From Cherax quadricarinatus (lineage: Eukaryota; Arthropoda; Malacostraca; Decapoda; Parastacidae): a stretch of 64,000 nucleotides of DNA. Position numbers and translations under genes: made by a program. Positions 56,514 through 64,000 of this stretch are shown piece by piece. The number at the start of each line of letters is the position of its first letter. The first letter of the stretch is position 1. Under the pieces are notes generated by a model. That model searched no databases, had not been told where the DNA came from, and was given only the letters and a program-made list of their open reading frames with translations. The DNA is taken from contig NC_091293.1 in the NCBI RefSeq assembly GCF_038502225.1, positions 10,058,753-10,122,752 on the forward strand. Reading direction: 5' to 3'.

Positions 56514-57978
56514 AAAACTACTTAAACTTTTACCAGGTCAACCGAAACCAGCACGCCTGTATGGCCTTCCTAAGACACACAAACCTGGCATCCCACTACG
56601 GCCTATCACTTCGGGCATAGGGAGTGCACAACACAGACTAGCCGGCCACCTTGCCAAATACCTTTCAGCGCTTCTGGGCACTATCAGTCAAGCCCACCTC
56701 AAACATTCAGGTGACCTTCTCTCCCGAATTTCCAACCTGAATGTCAAAAACAAAAGCATGGCTTCCTTCGATGTCACAGCCCTCTTTACCAACGTTCCTA
56801 CTGACGCTGCAATCAACATTCTGAGACAGAGGCTCACTGAAAACCACGACCTCCCTTTGCCTCTTCTAGATTTCATCAATCTAGTGGAACTTTGTGTTAA
56901 TTTCAACTTCAAGTATCAGGACAACTGTTACAAACAATGCTTTGGGATGGCAATGGGCAGCCCGCTCAGTGCTGTGCTTGCCAACCTCTTCATGGAAAAC
57001 TTGGAGACAGAGAAATTCAGCACCCTCATTCCCAACACCGTTACCTGGCTAAGATACGTTGATGATATATTGGTTTTCTATCCAAGACGTCTCAATATCC
57101 AGGCCCTTCTCAACAAGATCAATGCAGTTGAACCATCAATAAAGTTTACACTTGAACTCGAAAATGATGGCAAACTTCCTTTCCTCGACGTTCTACTGTG
57201 CAGATCTCCCGACAGTGACAAACTTCTCTTCAAAGTGTATAGAAAACCTACTAACAAGGACGATCTTATACACTTTTATTCACACCAAGATACCCGCACT
57301 AAGAGAGGAGTCCTCATTGGCTTCTTCTTGAGAGCTCTTCGCATCTCCAGCCCTTGTTTTCTAGAAGAAGAATGCACTTACATAACACAAGCCTTTACAC
57401 GTCTTCAGTTCCCATCTTTCTTCATCCGAGATTGCAGACTCAAGGCACAAACTATCCTCAACAAACCGCCCATGGAACAGCCCCCTAAACAGTTCATAGT
57501 ACTCCCATGTGGCGATGTTGCCACGAATACTCGCCGGGCACTTGCTATGAGTAACATCAACGTTTCCACCATAAACACATCCTCTATCAAAGACCTCACT
57601 ACTAAACGCAGCCCCACACCTCTAACTTCTACAGCAGGCGTCTACACTATCCCCTGTGGGTTCTGTCCCAAGAAATATGTAGGCGAGACAGGCAGAGATC
57701 TTGCAGTCCGCCTGAATGAGCATCGAAATGCCTCTAACAGAGACGATGTAAGGTACGCCTGTGTCCTTCACAGAGACTCCACGGGGCATTTGATGAACTG
57801 GAACGAGGCACAACTCGTTCTCACCGAACCAGACCTCAGACGCCGACGGTGCCTAGAAGCCTCACTAATCACCGTCACCGACACTATAGAACGCAACACT
57901 GGAAACTACAAAATTTCAAAAACATTGGCATACATGATACTTAAGCAGCACCAACCCAACAACACAGGAGTCACATGA
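56485..57978 (+). CDS. Penelope-like retroelement ORF, right copy (RT + GIY-YIG), 5'-truncated
   Basis: Open for 497 codons. The first six come from the junction, and homology starts at SEQGK-equivalent EQGKKLLKLLPGQPKPARLY. RT: YGLPKTHKPGIPLRPITSGI, ASFDVTALFTNVP, MAMGSPLSAVLANLFMEN and YVDD at about residue 191. Then KVYRKPTNKDDLIHFYSHQD. The GIY-YIG endonuclease starts at about residue 384 (GVYTIPCGFCPKKYVGETGR, RLNEHRNAS). PLE proteins prime reverse transcription at nicked ends. The N-terminal part before the RT is missing, so it is probably non-functional alone, although no internal stop is present. Confidence 0.9.
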   Translation: MLSNTTEQGKKLLKLLPGQPKPARLYGLPKTHKPGIPLRPITSGIGSAQHRLAGHLAKYLSALLGTISQAHLKHSGDLLSRISNLNVKNKSMASFDVTALFTNVPTDAAINILRQRLTENHDLPLPLLDFINLVELCVNFNFKYQDNCYKQCFGMAMGSPLSAVLANLFMENLETEKFSTLIPNTVTWLRYVDDILVFYPRRLNIQALLNKINAVEPSIKFTLELENDGKLPFLDVLLCRSPDSDKLLFKVYRKPTNKDDLIHFYSHQDTRTKRGVLIGFFLRALRISSPCFLEEECTYITQAFTRLQFPSFFIRDCRLKAQTILNKPPMEQPPKQFIVLPCGDVATNTRRALAMSNINVSTINTSSIKDLTTKRSPTPLTSTAGVYTIPCGFCPKKYVGETGRDLAVRLNEHRNASNRDDVRYACVLHRDSTGHLMNWNEAQLVLTEPDLRRRRCLEASLITVTDTIERNTGNYKISKTLAYMILKQHQPNNTGVT

Positions 57979-58018
57979 TTTCATCGTCTACTGGTCCTCA
58001 TCATAGGCAGAGGTTGTT

Positions 58019-58088
58019 TTGATAAGGACCTGCCTCGCATGGGCCAGTAGGCCTTCTACAGTGTTCCTCCATTCTTATGTTCTTATGA
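58019..58088 (+). repeat. SINE-like tail motif within the PLE 3' region
   Basis: ataaggacctgcctcgcatg, then ggccagtaggccttctacag and tgttcctccattcttatg. It is present inverted in the left arm (54769-54835) and in variant form at 63580-63645. Confidence 0.65.
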
Positions 58089-58120
58089 CATTCCTCAGGT
58101 CACGTGCGTCACATCTCACT

Positions 58121-58137
58121 CTCCGCCTATATATATA
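58121..58137 (+). promoter_or_regulatory. TATA-like box upstream of the PLE hammerhead
   Basis: ctccgcctatatatataatg, 30-40 bp upstream of the ribozyme core. The equivalents in the other elements are at 7849, 9371 and 22830. Confidence 0.45.
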
Positions 58138-58154
58138 ATGTCTTTCTACCTCTG

Positions 58155-58205
58155 TATGTTAGAAGTGATCAAGGTCCCAGGACCGAAACGTTTTCTAATA
58201 AATAT
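58155..58205 (+). ncRNA. Candidate hammerhead ribozyme with swapped C3-G8 pair, right PLE end
   Basis: GTGATCA (58165-58171) stands where CTGATGA is expected, so C3 is G and G8 is C, a compensated swap of a pair known to form in the active fold. It is followed by stem II GGTCCcaGGACC, GAAA (58185-58188) and CGTT. Stem I extends six to seven pairs (gttagaa with ttctaat), the best stem I in this window. AATAAA follows within ~10 nt. Activity is predicted only. Confidence 0.58.
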
Positions 58206-58271
58206 GTTATAGTGTTTGCTTACGTGTCTTTCTAAACCAACTTGTCGGTATTTATTACCAAGGTTTATACC

Positions 58272-58801
58272 ACCCTATAATATATATCAACTCAATGGTA
58301 ACCTAAACCTACGGGCTCTATAGAGCTCCCATGAAAAAACAATATGTGTTAAGAAAACAGGATGAGTCAAGCTTTCTAAAAATATTTCACCCATATCATT
58401 AAAACCACTACTAAGATGTAAGTCTGTTAGCACAAAACATAACAGGCATGACCTTCACACGTCGATAAATACTGATGCCTTCCTACCACACTCAATACTT
58501 CATGTGTATATATATATTTCGCATTCACACAGTGCACCCACATTGTCATTTCATTACACACATACCAATAATTTCGTTGCAGATATATAATATTCCATCA
58601 CATTACGACATCTGTCGTCCTTTGTCAATTGCATAATTAATAATTAAATTGAAGAACTTGTATCGTTCACAAAACACAACCCGCTCATCACACAGTCAAA
58701 GGCACTTATGTCTCAGTACTATATTCATTCTCTTCCACACTAAACCCTTTCACACTGTCCTTATCGGGAAGCCAGCCCGCCGCGACCCCTTACATTGCAC
58801 A
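58272..58801 (-). other. Copy A 3' UTR, proximal part
   Basis: AT-rich non-coding sequence between the PLE insertion and the end of ORF2. Nothing else seen. Confidence 0.6.
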
Positions 58802-61800
58802 TTAATCCCATAAATCCCTCAACCTAAAACTCCGATAGCCCTCAGTAAAAGCAGTCTCCCAACTCCCTCCATAAATTTCCCTATTACGACACTTAGTTCT
58901 GTAAAATGTCGCAGCTAACACCTTTATCCTCTCATCCACGCCCACCTCCCTCATGGCCCATGACGTATATATAAAATCCGTGACCAAATACGCCACTGCA
59001 TTCTCCACCATCTTACTCACCCCACCTATATCCAAACTTAAAGCCCGCAACACCTGCAACCCTCCCCCACCCACTAACCTGAACACCTTTCCTAACCAGA
59101 CCCGCACAACTTCTATACAGTCACAAAAATATACCGCATGCAAAATTGTCTCCATGCTTCCACACGCTCTACATTCCCCTCCCTCCCTTATCCTCCTATT
59201 GAATAGGACAACCCCAGACTGCAAAATCCCATGTAAAAATCTAAACATTACCTCCCGAACACCCGGTTTTACACGTAATTGTTTTAGACGCGTCCATATT
59301 TCGTTCCACGCATACTTAGGGTATGCTCCTTCAACAGCAGCCACCACTGACCTACCTTCCACTCCTTCGAGGACCCGCAATTTAACACACGACAGATCCC
59401 TCACTGTCATTAATAACCTCAACATGGCCTCACCAACTATTAAATCCCTACCCCTCCCACCACCGTTGCATATCCTTTCGTACTCGCACAAGTCCACCTC
59501 CCCTCCCGCCCCCCTCCCTTATATAACTTCGTTTTAGGTACACGCTCATCATCCTTTTTTCCAGAGGTAAAAGTCCCAGCCCTCCTCGACTGACCAGAAG
59601 TGTTAACACCGCTCTACTTAACCATTCACAGCCCGATCCCCATATAAACCTAAAAACCCCATGTTGTAAACGTTTCACTTCACGTCTCATCAGCGGGTAC
59701 ATGACAACGACATGCCATATCTTGCTGTACAATAGCACGCTCGTCACTATTACTCTTTGATGCAGCGTTAGTTGCGCCGCCCTCAAACCACCAAGTCTTT
59801 TCAATACTCCACCCACTATTCGCACCGAATTCACCTCTTGAGCCACCCGTGTATTTCTCACATAAATTATCCCACATATCATTAGTTGATCCCCCACCTT
59901 CCACCCACCCCCTACCACCTCATCCCTATTTGTACTATCCCTTAGGTCTAGAAACTTAGTCTTCTCAACATTAATTTTCATACCTGAAGCCTCCCCAAAC
60001 ACATCCACCACCTTACCCACCCTAAGCAAATCCCTATTACCTCTCACCAAAACAGTAGTGTCATCCACATAACCTACGATACCAGCCCCCCTCCCCCCGG
60101 TCAGTACCCTCCCCACCTCCCGCAACACACCTCCGAATGGCCCTATAAAATGGATCCTGTATACACGCAAACAATATTTGTGATAGTGGGCAGCCTTGAC
60201 GCAGTCCCCGTCGCATCTGTATTTTAACGCCTAGCCTCCCGTTAACCTGCACCCTCATCGACGCCCCCTGATACAATAATTTTGCCCAAGATATTATTTC
60301 TTCCCCAAAACCTTGCCAACGCATGAACCTCCATAACGCTTCCTTTTCTACACTATCATAAGCAGCCTTCCAATCTAACGCCAATACACCTCCATCACCC
60401 AACTCCCCCCGTTTCTCTATAAATTCTCGAATCATGCCATGCCCTTCATACATCGACCTTCCTGGCACCCCATATTGCCCCCTATCAATTACCTTGCCTA
60501 TTACCCTCTTGATTCTGTTCCCTAATATTCTCGCAAACACTTATAATCTCCACACATAAGCGAAAGTGCCCGATAATCCATTACCGTTGACTGCTCCCCT
60601 TTCGGCACCAACACCACAACGGCCGTCCGTTGCTGCTCTCCCATTACCTCAGCTGCCTTAAGTATGTTAAACAGCCTTACTAAAAAACCCCTCAGAACCC
60701 CCCAATTCTTTACGTAGAAATCATTTGGCAGTCCGTCTATACCCGGCGCCTTTCCCAAGCTCACTCCTGACAACGCCTGCCAAATCTCACACTCCGTAAT
60801 CGGCCCACCTAATGTCACCCGATCTTGACCATCAAGCTCACACTGCACATACTCTCCCATTTCCCTCAATGCCACCTCACGGAAGCCCACGCTTTGCATA
60901 TATGACTTAAACCAAGCGTCTACATATTCACTCATACCCTCTGTCGTTACCAATGCTTGACCCACTCTATACCCTTCCATCCCTACATGTACGTTTAACC
61001 CCATCATCTCCATCGTCACTCTCCTCTTTCTCTGGCCTCTTAACACGAAAGCCGACGGCCGATCACCCCATAGCACTTCTTCCAATCCTCCCATAATTCG
61101 TACACCATCAAAACGCTCGTTTTGCAATACCCTAATACTCTCCTTTAAACCCTCAATGTCCTGCACTGGATAGCTTGCTCCTCCTCTTGCATAACAGTCA
61201 CGCAGCTGCCCTTCAAGATATCTTTGAAACCCATACTTTAACCGATTATATTCCCTCCCACGACAAATATAATATTCTCTGATACGATTTTTAGCCACCG
61301 AATCCCACCAATTTACCAGTTCATCATCCCCCGGTGCCTCATCCACCAACCGTTCCCACAATTGTGCAAAAGACTGACGACATTCCTCACCCTGCAAAAG
61401 CTTCATATTTAACTTCCAATAACCTTGACCCCTTCTAGGCAATCCCTCCCATTCTAGGTCCACCATTACTCCTCTGTGATACGAAAAAACCGCGTCCACC
61501 ACATGCACTCTGCTCACTATTACTGTTCGGGGCACATACAATCGATCCAGTCTAGCCGCATATCCATGTCTAACAAAAGTATGTTCTACAACCCCACCCC
61601 CTCCAACGTCCATTAACCCCACTCCATTTAATAATTCCCCCAAAATCCCCAAACAATACCCTGCCCCTCTAGGTTCCACATCCTTACGCCTTATCACACA
61701 ATTCCAATCACCACCAATTACAGCTACACCCGGCAAAGCACGCAAATAATATACTAGGACATCCTTCACAAATTTATTCTTAATACTCACATCTCCCTCT

Positions 61801-62111
61801 GCCGGACCATACACACACACCAAACTCATCTGTACCCTACCCCACCACCCATCTACATGAATCACCCTCCCCTCCCCACCCTCACAATGCCTCACTACGA
61901 ACGGGCTAGTTTCCCTTACCAGGATGGCAACTCCTCCTTTCAACCTTATCGCATGCTCCACATACACATTATACCCATTCACCTTCAACTCATAACCTGG
62001 TCTGTAGTTGTGTTCCTGCACGAACACCACGTCAACACTATTACGCACCAAATATTCACTAAACCATACACACTTTCTCTCTGATCTCAATCCATTAATG
62101 TTCAATGTCAT
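58802..62111 (-). pseudogene. Family-2 LINE ORF2, copy A (APE + RT), frameshifted
   Basis: 529 codons are open from MTLNINGLRSERKCVWFSEY. The endonuclease has VVFVQEHNYRPGYELKVNGY and GGDWNCVIRRKDVEPRGAG, but VFSYHRGVMVD where copies B and C have FSDHRG, so the catalytic Asp is lost. The RT pieces are GKAPGIDGLPNDFYVKNWGV, LVPKGEQSTVMDYRALSLMC, LALDWKAAYDSVEKEALWRF, GLRQGCPLSQILFACIQDPF and GYVDDTTVLV, spread over frames that change at ~60530, ~60110 and ~59470. The zinc motif is CRACGSMETILHAVYFC. It ends at 58802. Confidence 0.87.
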
Positions 62112-62122
62112 GCACTTGAAGC

Positions 62123-63367
62123 TTACAGAGTGGTTTTCCTTCTTGACCCTGGTACTGTCTTGCCACCAGATCGTTTCGTGACACCTCGGTCCCTCTCCCC
62201 CCCTTTAGAAACGCTCTTAACCAACTCCTGCCCCTTAGGGCCGCTGTGTCCTCTCTGCGTAACTTCCGCCCAGGACTTTTTGCCAGTGCGCTGAGCAGGC
62301 GTGATCACGTCCTCGGAGTCAGATAGCACAGCAGCGCGCTTCCATGATGCTCCCTCTGCTTGCATCATGTCGTCTGATACATTGTCCTGGTGGACCTCCA
62401 CCTCCACCGCTTGCATCAAAATATTCTTATCACACTGCGCAGACCGCAGATCCTGTTCCACGCCCTGATCCACAGCAGACCCAAGAACTAGGTCTGGACT
62501 CCCAACCTTCCCTATACTCTTGTCAGCCAATAACACATTTAAAGCCATGGCTAATGAGTCTTCCACATCGCCATCACTCGCAGTCGGGGTGTTCTCTTCC
62601 AACACCTGAGCTGCGTTCAATGAAGGGTTGTCCCCCCCCCTCGTCACACCTGCTGACTCCATCTCCTCCGCTCTCTCGACCTGCTCACTCCAGGACCCAC
62701 CTTGTGTAGGCAGAGTCACATAAGGCAAATCTTGCTCCTCGCCCTTCTCTACTGCTGTATGTCGTTGCCGTTGTTCCATGTTGCCACGCCTCCTTCCACA
62801 TAGAGCCGCTAGGTGATCATATGACCCACACAACCGACAGGTCCGACGTTGCCCAGCGTATGTCACAAACACCTGGGTCCGAAATTCTGGCAGCACTAAG
62901 TACGACGGAATAGGGTAACGTAACGTCATCTTCACAGAATACGTTCCTTCGAGTATCCCTGCGTATGGCCCAGTAGCCCACTTCCCAACAGTGGCCATAT
63001 GTACTGTACCATATTTGCCCATCGCAAGACGGATGTCAGAATCATCTGCCTTGAATGGCACATTTCTAATCTTAACCCATGTGTAATGGCGAGAAACGTC
63101 GTGAAGTCGCACGGTCACAGTGGAGTTAACTGTCAAAGTAACCTCCTGGTACTTGTCTACCACCGCCTCATACACACTTGCCAAATTAAACTTGACAAAG
63201 ATCCTCGTCGTGCCATTCAGCGCTACTCCACATATCTCCTCGTTAGCAATACCATATGTATCTCGTATGATTGCAGGTAGTAGCAGGTCCATAGAAGTTC
63301 CTGTCACAGCCCCACGGATAAGCTCAACACAGACTGTGTTTATGCGTCTCCGGCTGGCCTGCGCCAT
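62123..63367 (-). CDS. Family-2 LINE ORF1, copy A (RRM-like + CCHC knuckle)
   Basis: Open for 414 codons from MAQASRRRINTVCVELIRGA. The N-terminal domain has LLPAIIRDTYGIANEEICGV and LNGTTRIFVKF. The RRM-like domain at about residues 90-150 has HYTWVKIRNVPFKADDSDIR and GKYGTVHMA. The knuckle at about 181-194 is CRLCGSYDHLAALC. The acidic, low-complexity tail includes VITPAQRTGKKSWAEVTQRG. Its stop lies 11 bp before the ORF2 start, a tight bicistronic layout. Confidence 0.88.
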   Translation of the reverse strand: MAQASRRRINTVCVELIRGAVTGTSMDLLLPAIIRDTYGIANEEICGVALNGTTRIFVKFNLASVYEAVVDKYQEVTLTVNSTVTVRLHDVSRHYTWVKIRNVPFKADDSDIRLAMGKYGTVHMATVGKWATGPYAGILEGTYSVKMTLRYPIPSYLVLPEFRTQVFVTYAGQRRTCRLCGSYDHLAALCGRRRGNMEQRQRHTAVEKGEEQDLPYVTLPTQGGSWSEQVERAEEMESAGVTRGGDNPSLNAAQVLEENTPTASDGDVEDSLAMALNVLLADKSIGKVGSPDLVLGSAVDQGVEQDLRSAQCDKNILMQAVEVEVHQDNVSDDMMQAEGASWKRAAVLSDSEDVITPAQRTGKKSWAEVTQRGHSGPKGQELVKSVSKGGERDRGVTKRSGGKTVPGSRRKTTL

Positions 63368-63525
63368 GCTGTGAAAATATAACTGCCACTAATCAACGCC
63401 AGGGGCAGCAGCAGCGCACGTCCTCACTACTCAAAGGTTGAGTGATGAAATGAGTAGCTCGCCTGAAAACAGCAGAGGGGTGCAGAGCACAACCGCACTC
63501 TACCGTGGTCAGGCAGCAAATGAAG
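63368..63525 (-). promoter_or_regulatory. Copy A 5' UTR (presumed internal promoter)
   Basis: Matches the 5' UTR of copy B (44407-44533), including ctctgctgttttcaggcgag and ctcaacctttgagtag. Conservation across two insertions supports it being the true element start. Confidence 0.6.
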
Positions 63526-64000
63526 GGTTGAATTGTAATGTTAGTGGGATGAATTGTTTTGTCAGTGGGATGGATTGTAAAGGACCTGCCTAGTATGGGC
63601 CCACAGGCCTGCTGCAGTGTTCCTCCTTTCTTATGTTCTTATGTTAAGTAATTAATTTTGATATATATCAACAGTAGTGGTGTTGTGTTGGTGAATAATT
63701 GATGGAGAGAGCAGATTGTTGAAATGAGGTGTTGTGCAGGTGATGCTATGTTTGAGGCTGTACACTGGCCCGACTCCACCCAACAACATGCCTTCCAGGC
63801 CACTCCTTATTTCACTACCAGTTTGTTAAAGTGGAATGACAGACGTCTTCTATCAGACTCCATAGACTGCTATACTTGTGCATATATAACCACTGGAGAA
63901 CTCTCGGACCATGCTCATCTGGAAATACGACCACCATTGTGCTGCCTCTGCCTCACTAGTATTCTGTGGTACTTCTCTACAGTGACAAAGACATTGGATA
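63526..64000. other. Flank with SINE-like tail motif; otherwise nothing recognised
   Basis: 63580-63645 carries aggacctgcctagtatgggc, then caggcctgctgcagtgttcc and tcttatgttcttatg. The remaining 350 bases show no ORF of note or repeat that I can place. Confidence 0.5.

Larger units (their letters stand above)
54604..58283. mobile_element. Inverted pair of Penelope-like elements with 12-bp TSD
   Basis: TSD accctataatat at 54604-54615 and 58272-58283. Left arm 54616-56357 (minus) and right arm 56503-58271 (plus) are nearly identical inverted copies of ~1.75 kb, joined through ~145 bp that belongs to the left copy's extra 5' sequence. The left copy reaches further upstream (VLLNTVDYNNKVLNLLNDAN). 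The right one starts at the SEQGK block. Both outer ends carry a hammerhead-like core and the gtgtctttct/aacttgtcggtattt end. One TSD pair implies a single insertion event. Confidence 0.88.
54024..63525 (-). mobile_element. Family-2 LINE, copy A, with a PLE pair inserted in its 3' UTR
   Basis: Minus strand. The shared 3' terminus is reverse-complemented at 54024-54048. The 3' UTR is 54024-54615 plus 58272-58800, interrupted by the PLE insertion 54616-58271. ORF2 is 58802-62111 and ORF1 62123-63367. The 5' UTR runs to ~63525 and matches copy B (gctgcctgaccacggtag). I could not find a convincing TSD. Confidence 0.85.

Noticed and set aside
53990..63560. TSD of the type gggatga around copy A
   Set aside because: The two candidate strings do not sit exactly at the element boundaries and share only about seven bases.

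Overview
The window is eukaryotic, repeat-dominated DNA, most likely from an arthropod and probably a decapod crustacean. The evidence is nested non-LTR retrotransposons, Penelope-like elements (PLEs) with GIY-YIG endonuclease, tRNA-headed SINEs, a spliced cytochrome P450 exon and very large minisatellites. There are no operons or other prokaryotic signatures. The species call is inference.

Layout. 1-7136: three blocks of a GGT-rich minisatellite separated by two copies of a ~1.1-1.2 kb segment. The last block runs in frame into the only host gene piece I can support, the first coding exon of a microsomal cytochrome P450 (7137-7316, + strand, splice donor at its end). 7336-10211: a short VNTR, then a decayed PLE (minus strand) with a promoter/ribozyme-like terminal repeat and a separate 430-bp ribozyme-bearing insertion inside it. 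10212-10416: an interspersed repeat. 10621-13523: a 5'-truncated CR1/L2-like LINE ('family 1', minus).

13524-52977 is best read as ONE plus-strand family-1 LINE blown apart by later insertions. ORF1 is at 13581-14516, ORF2 at 35141-38018, and the 3' UTR in pieces at 43947-44406 and 52913-52977. Into it went four copies of an L1/Tx1-like LINE ('family 2'; ORF1 = RRM-like domain + CCHC knuckle, ORF2 = APE + RT): D (14794-25812, -), E (25953-32002, -), C (38025-43932, -) and B (44407-52896, +). Each is bracketed by a target-site duplication (TSD). D was itself hit by an RTE element, a SINE and a 4.15-kb tandem array of ~429-bp units. B carries a 2.85-kb 40-bp minisatellite inside its 3' UTR. A 12-bp satellite (32862-35010) and a SINE lie in the family-1 ORF1-ORF2 spacer.

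53018-64000: a PLE fragment, then a fifth family-2 copy (A, 54024-63525, -), whose 3' UTR holds a 3.66-kb insertion of two PLE copies in inverted, head-to-head orientation with a 12-bp TSD.

How it fits together. The PLEs, the 429-bp array and the 430-bp insertion share one module: a TATA-like box, then a hammerhead-ribozyme-like core, then AATAAA. This suggests that the array and the single unit are non-autonomous, retrozyme-like elements mobilised by the PLE reverse transcriptase/endonuclease. Nearly all coding capacity is retroelement-derived and most ORF2s are broken. ORF1 of copies A, C and E is open throughout.
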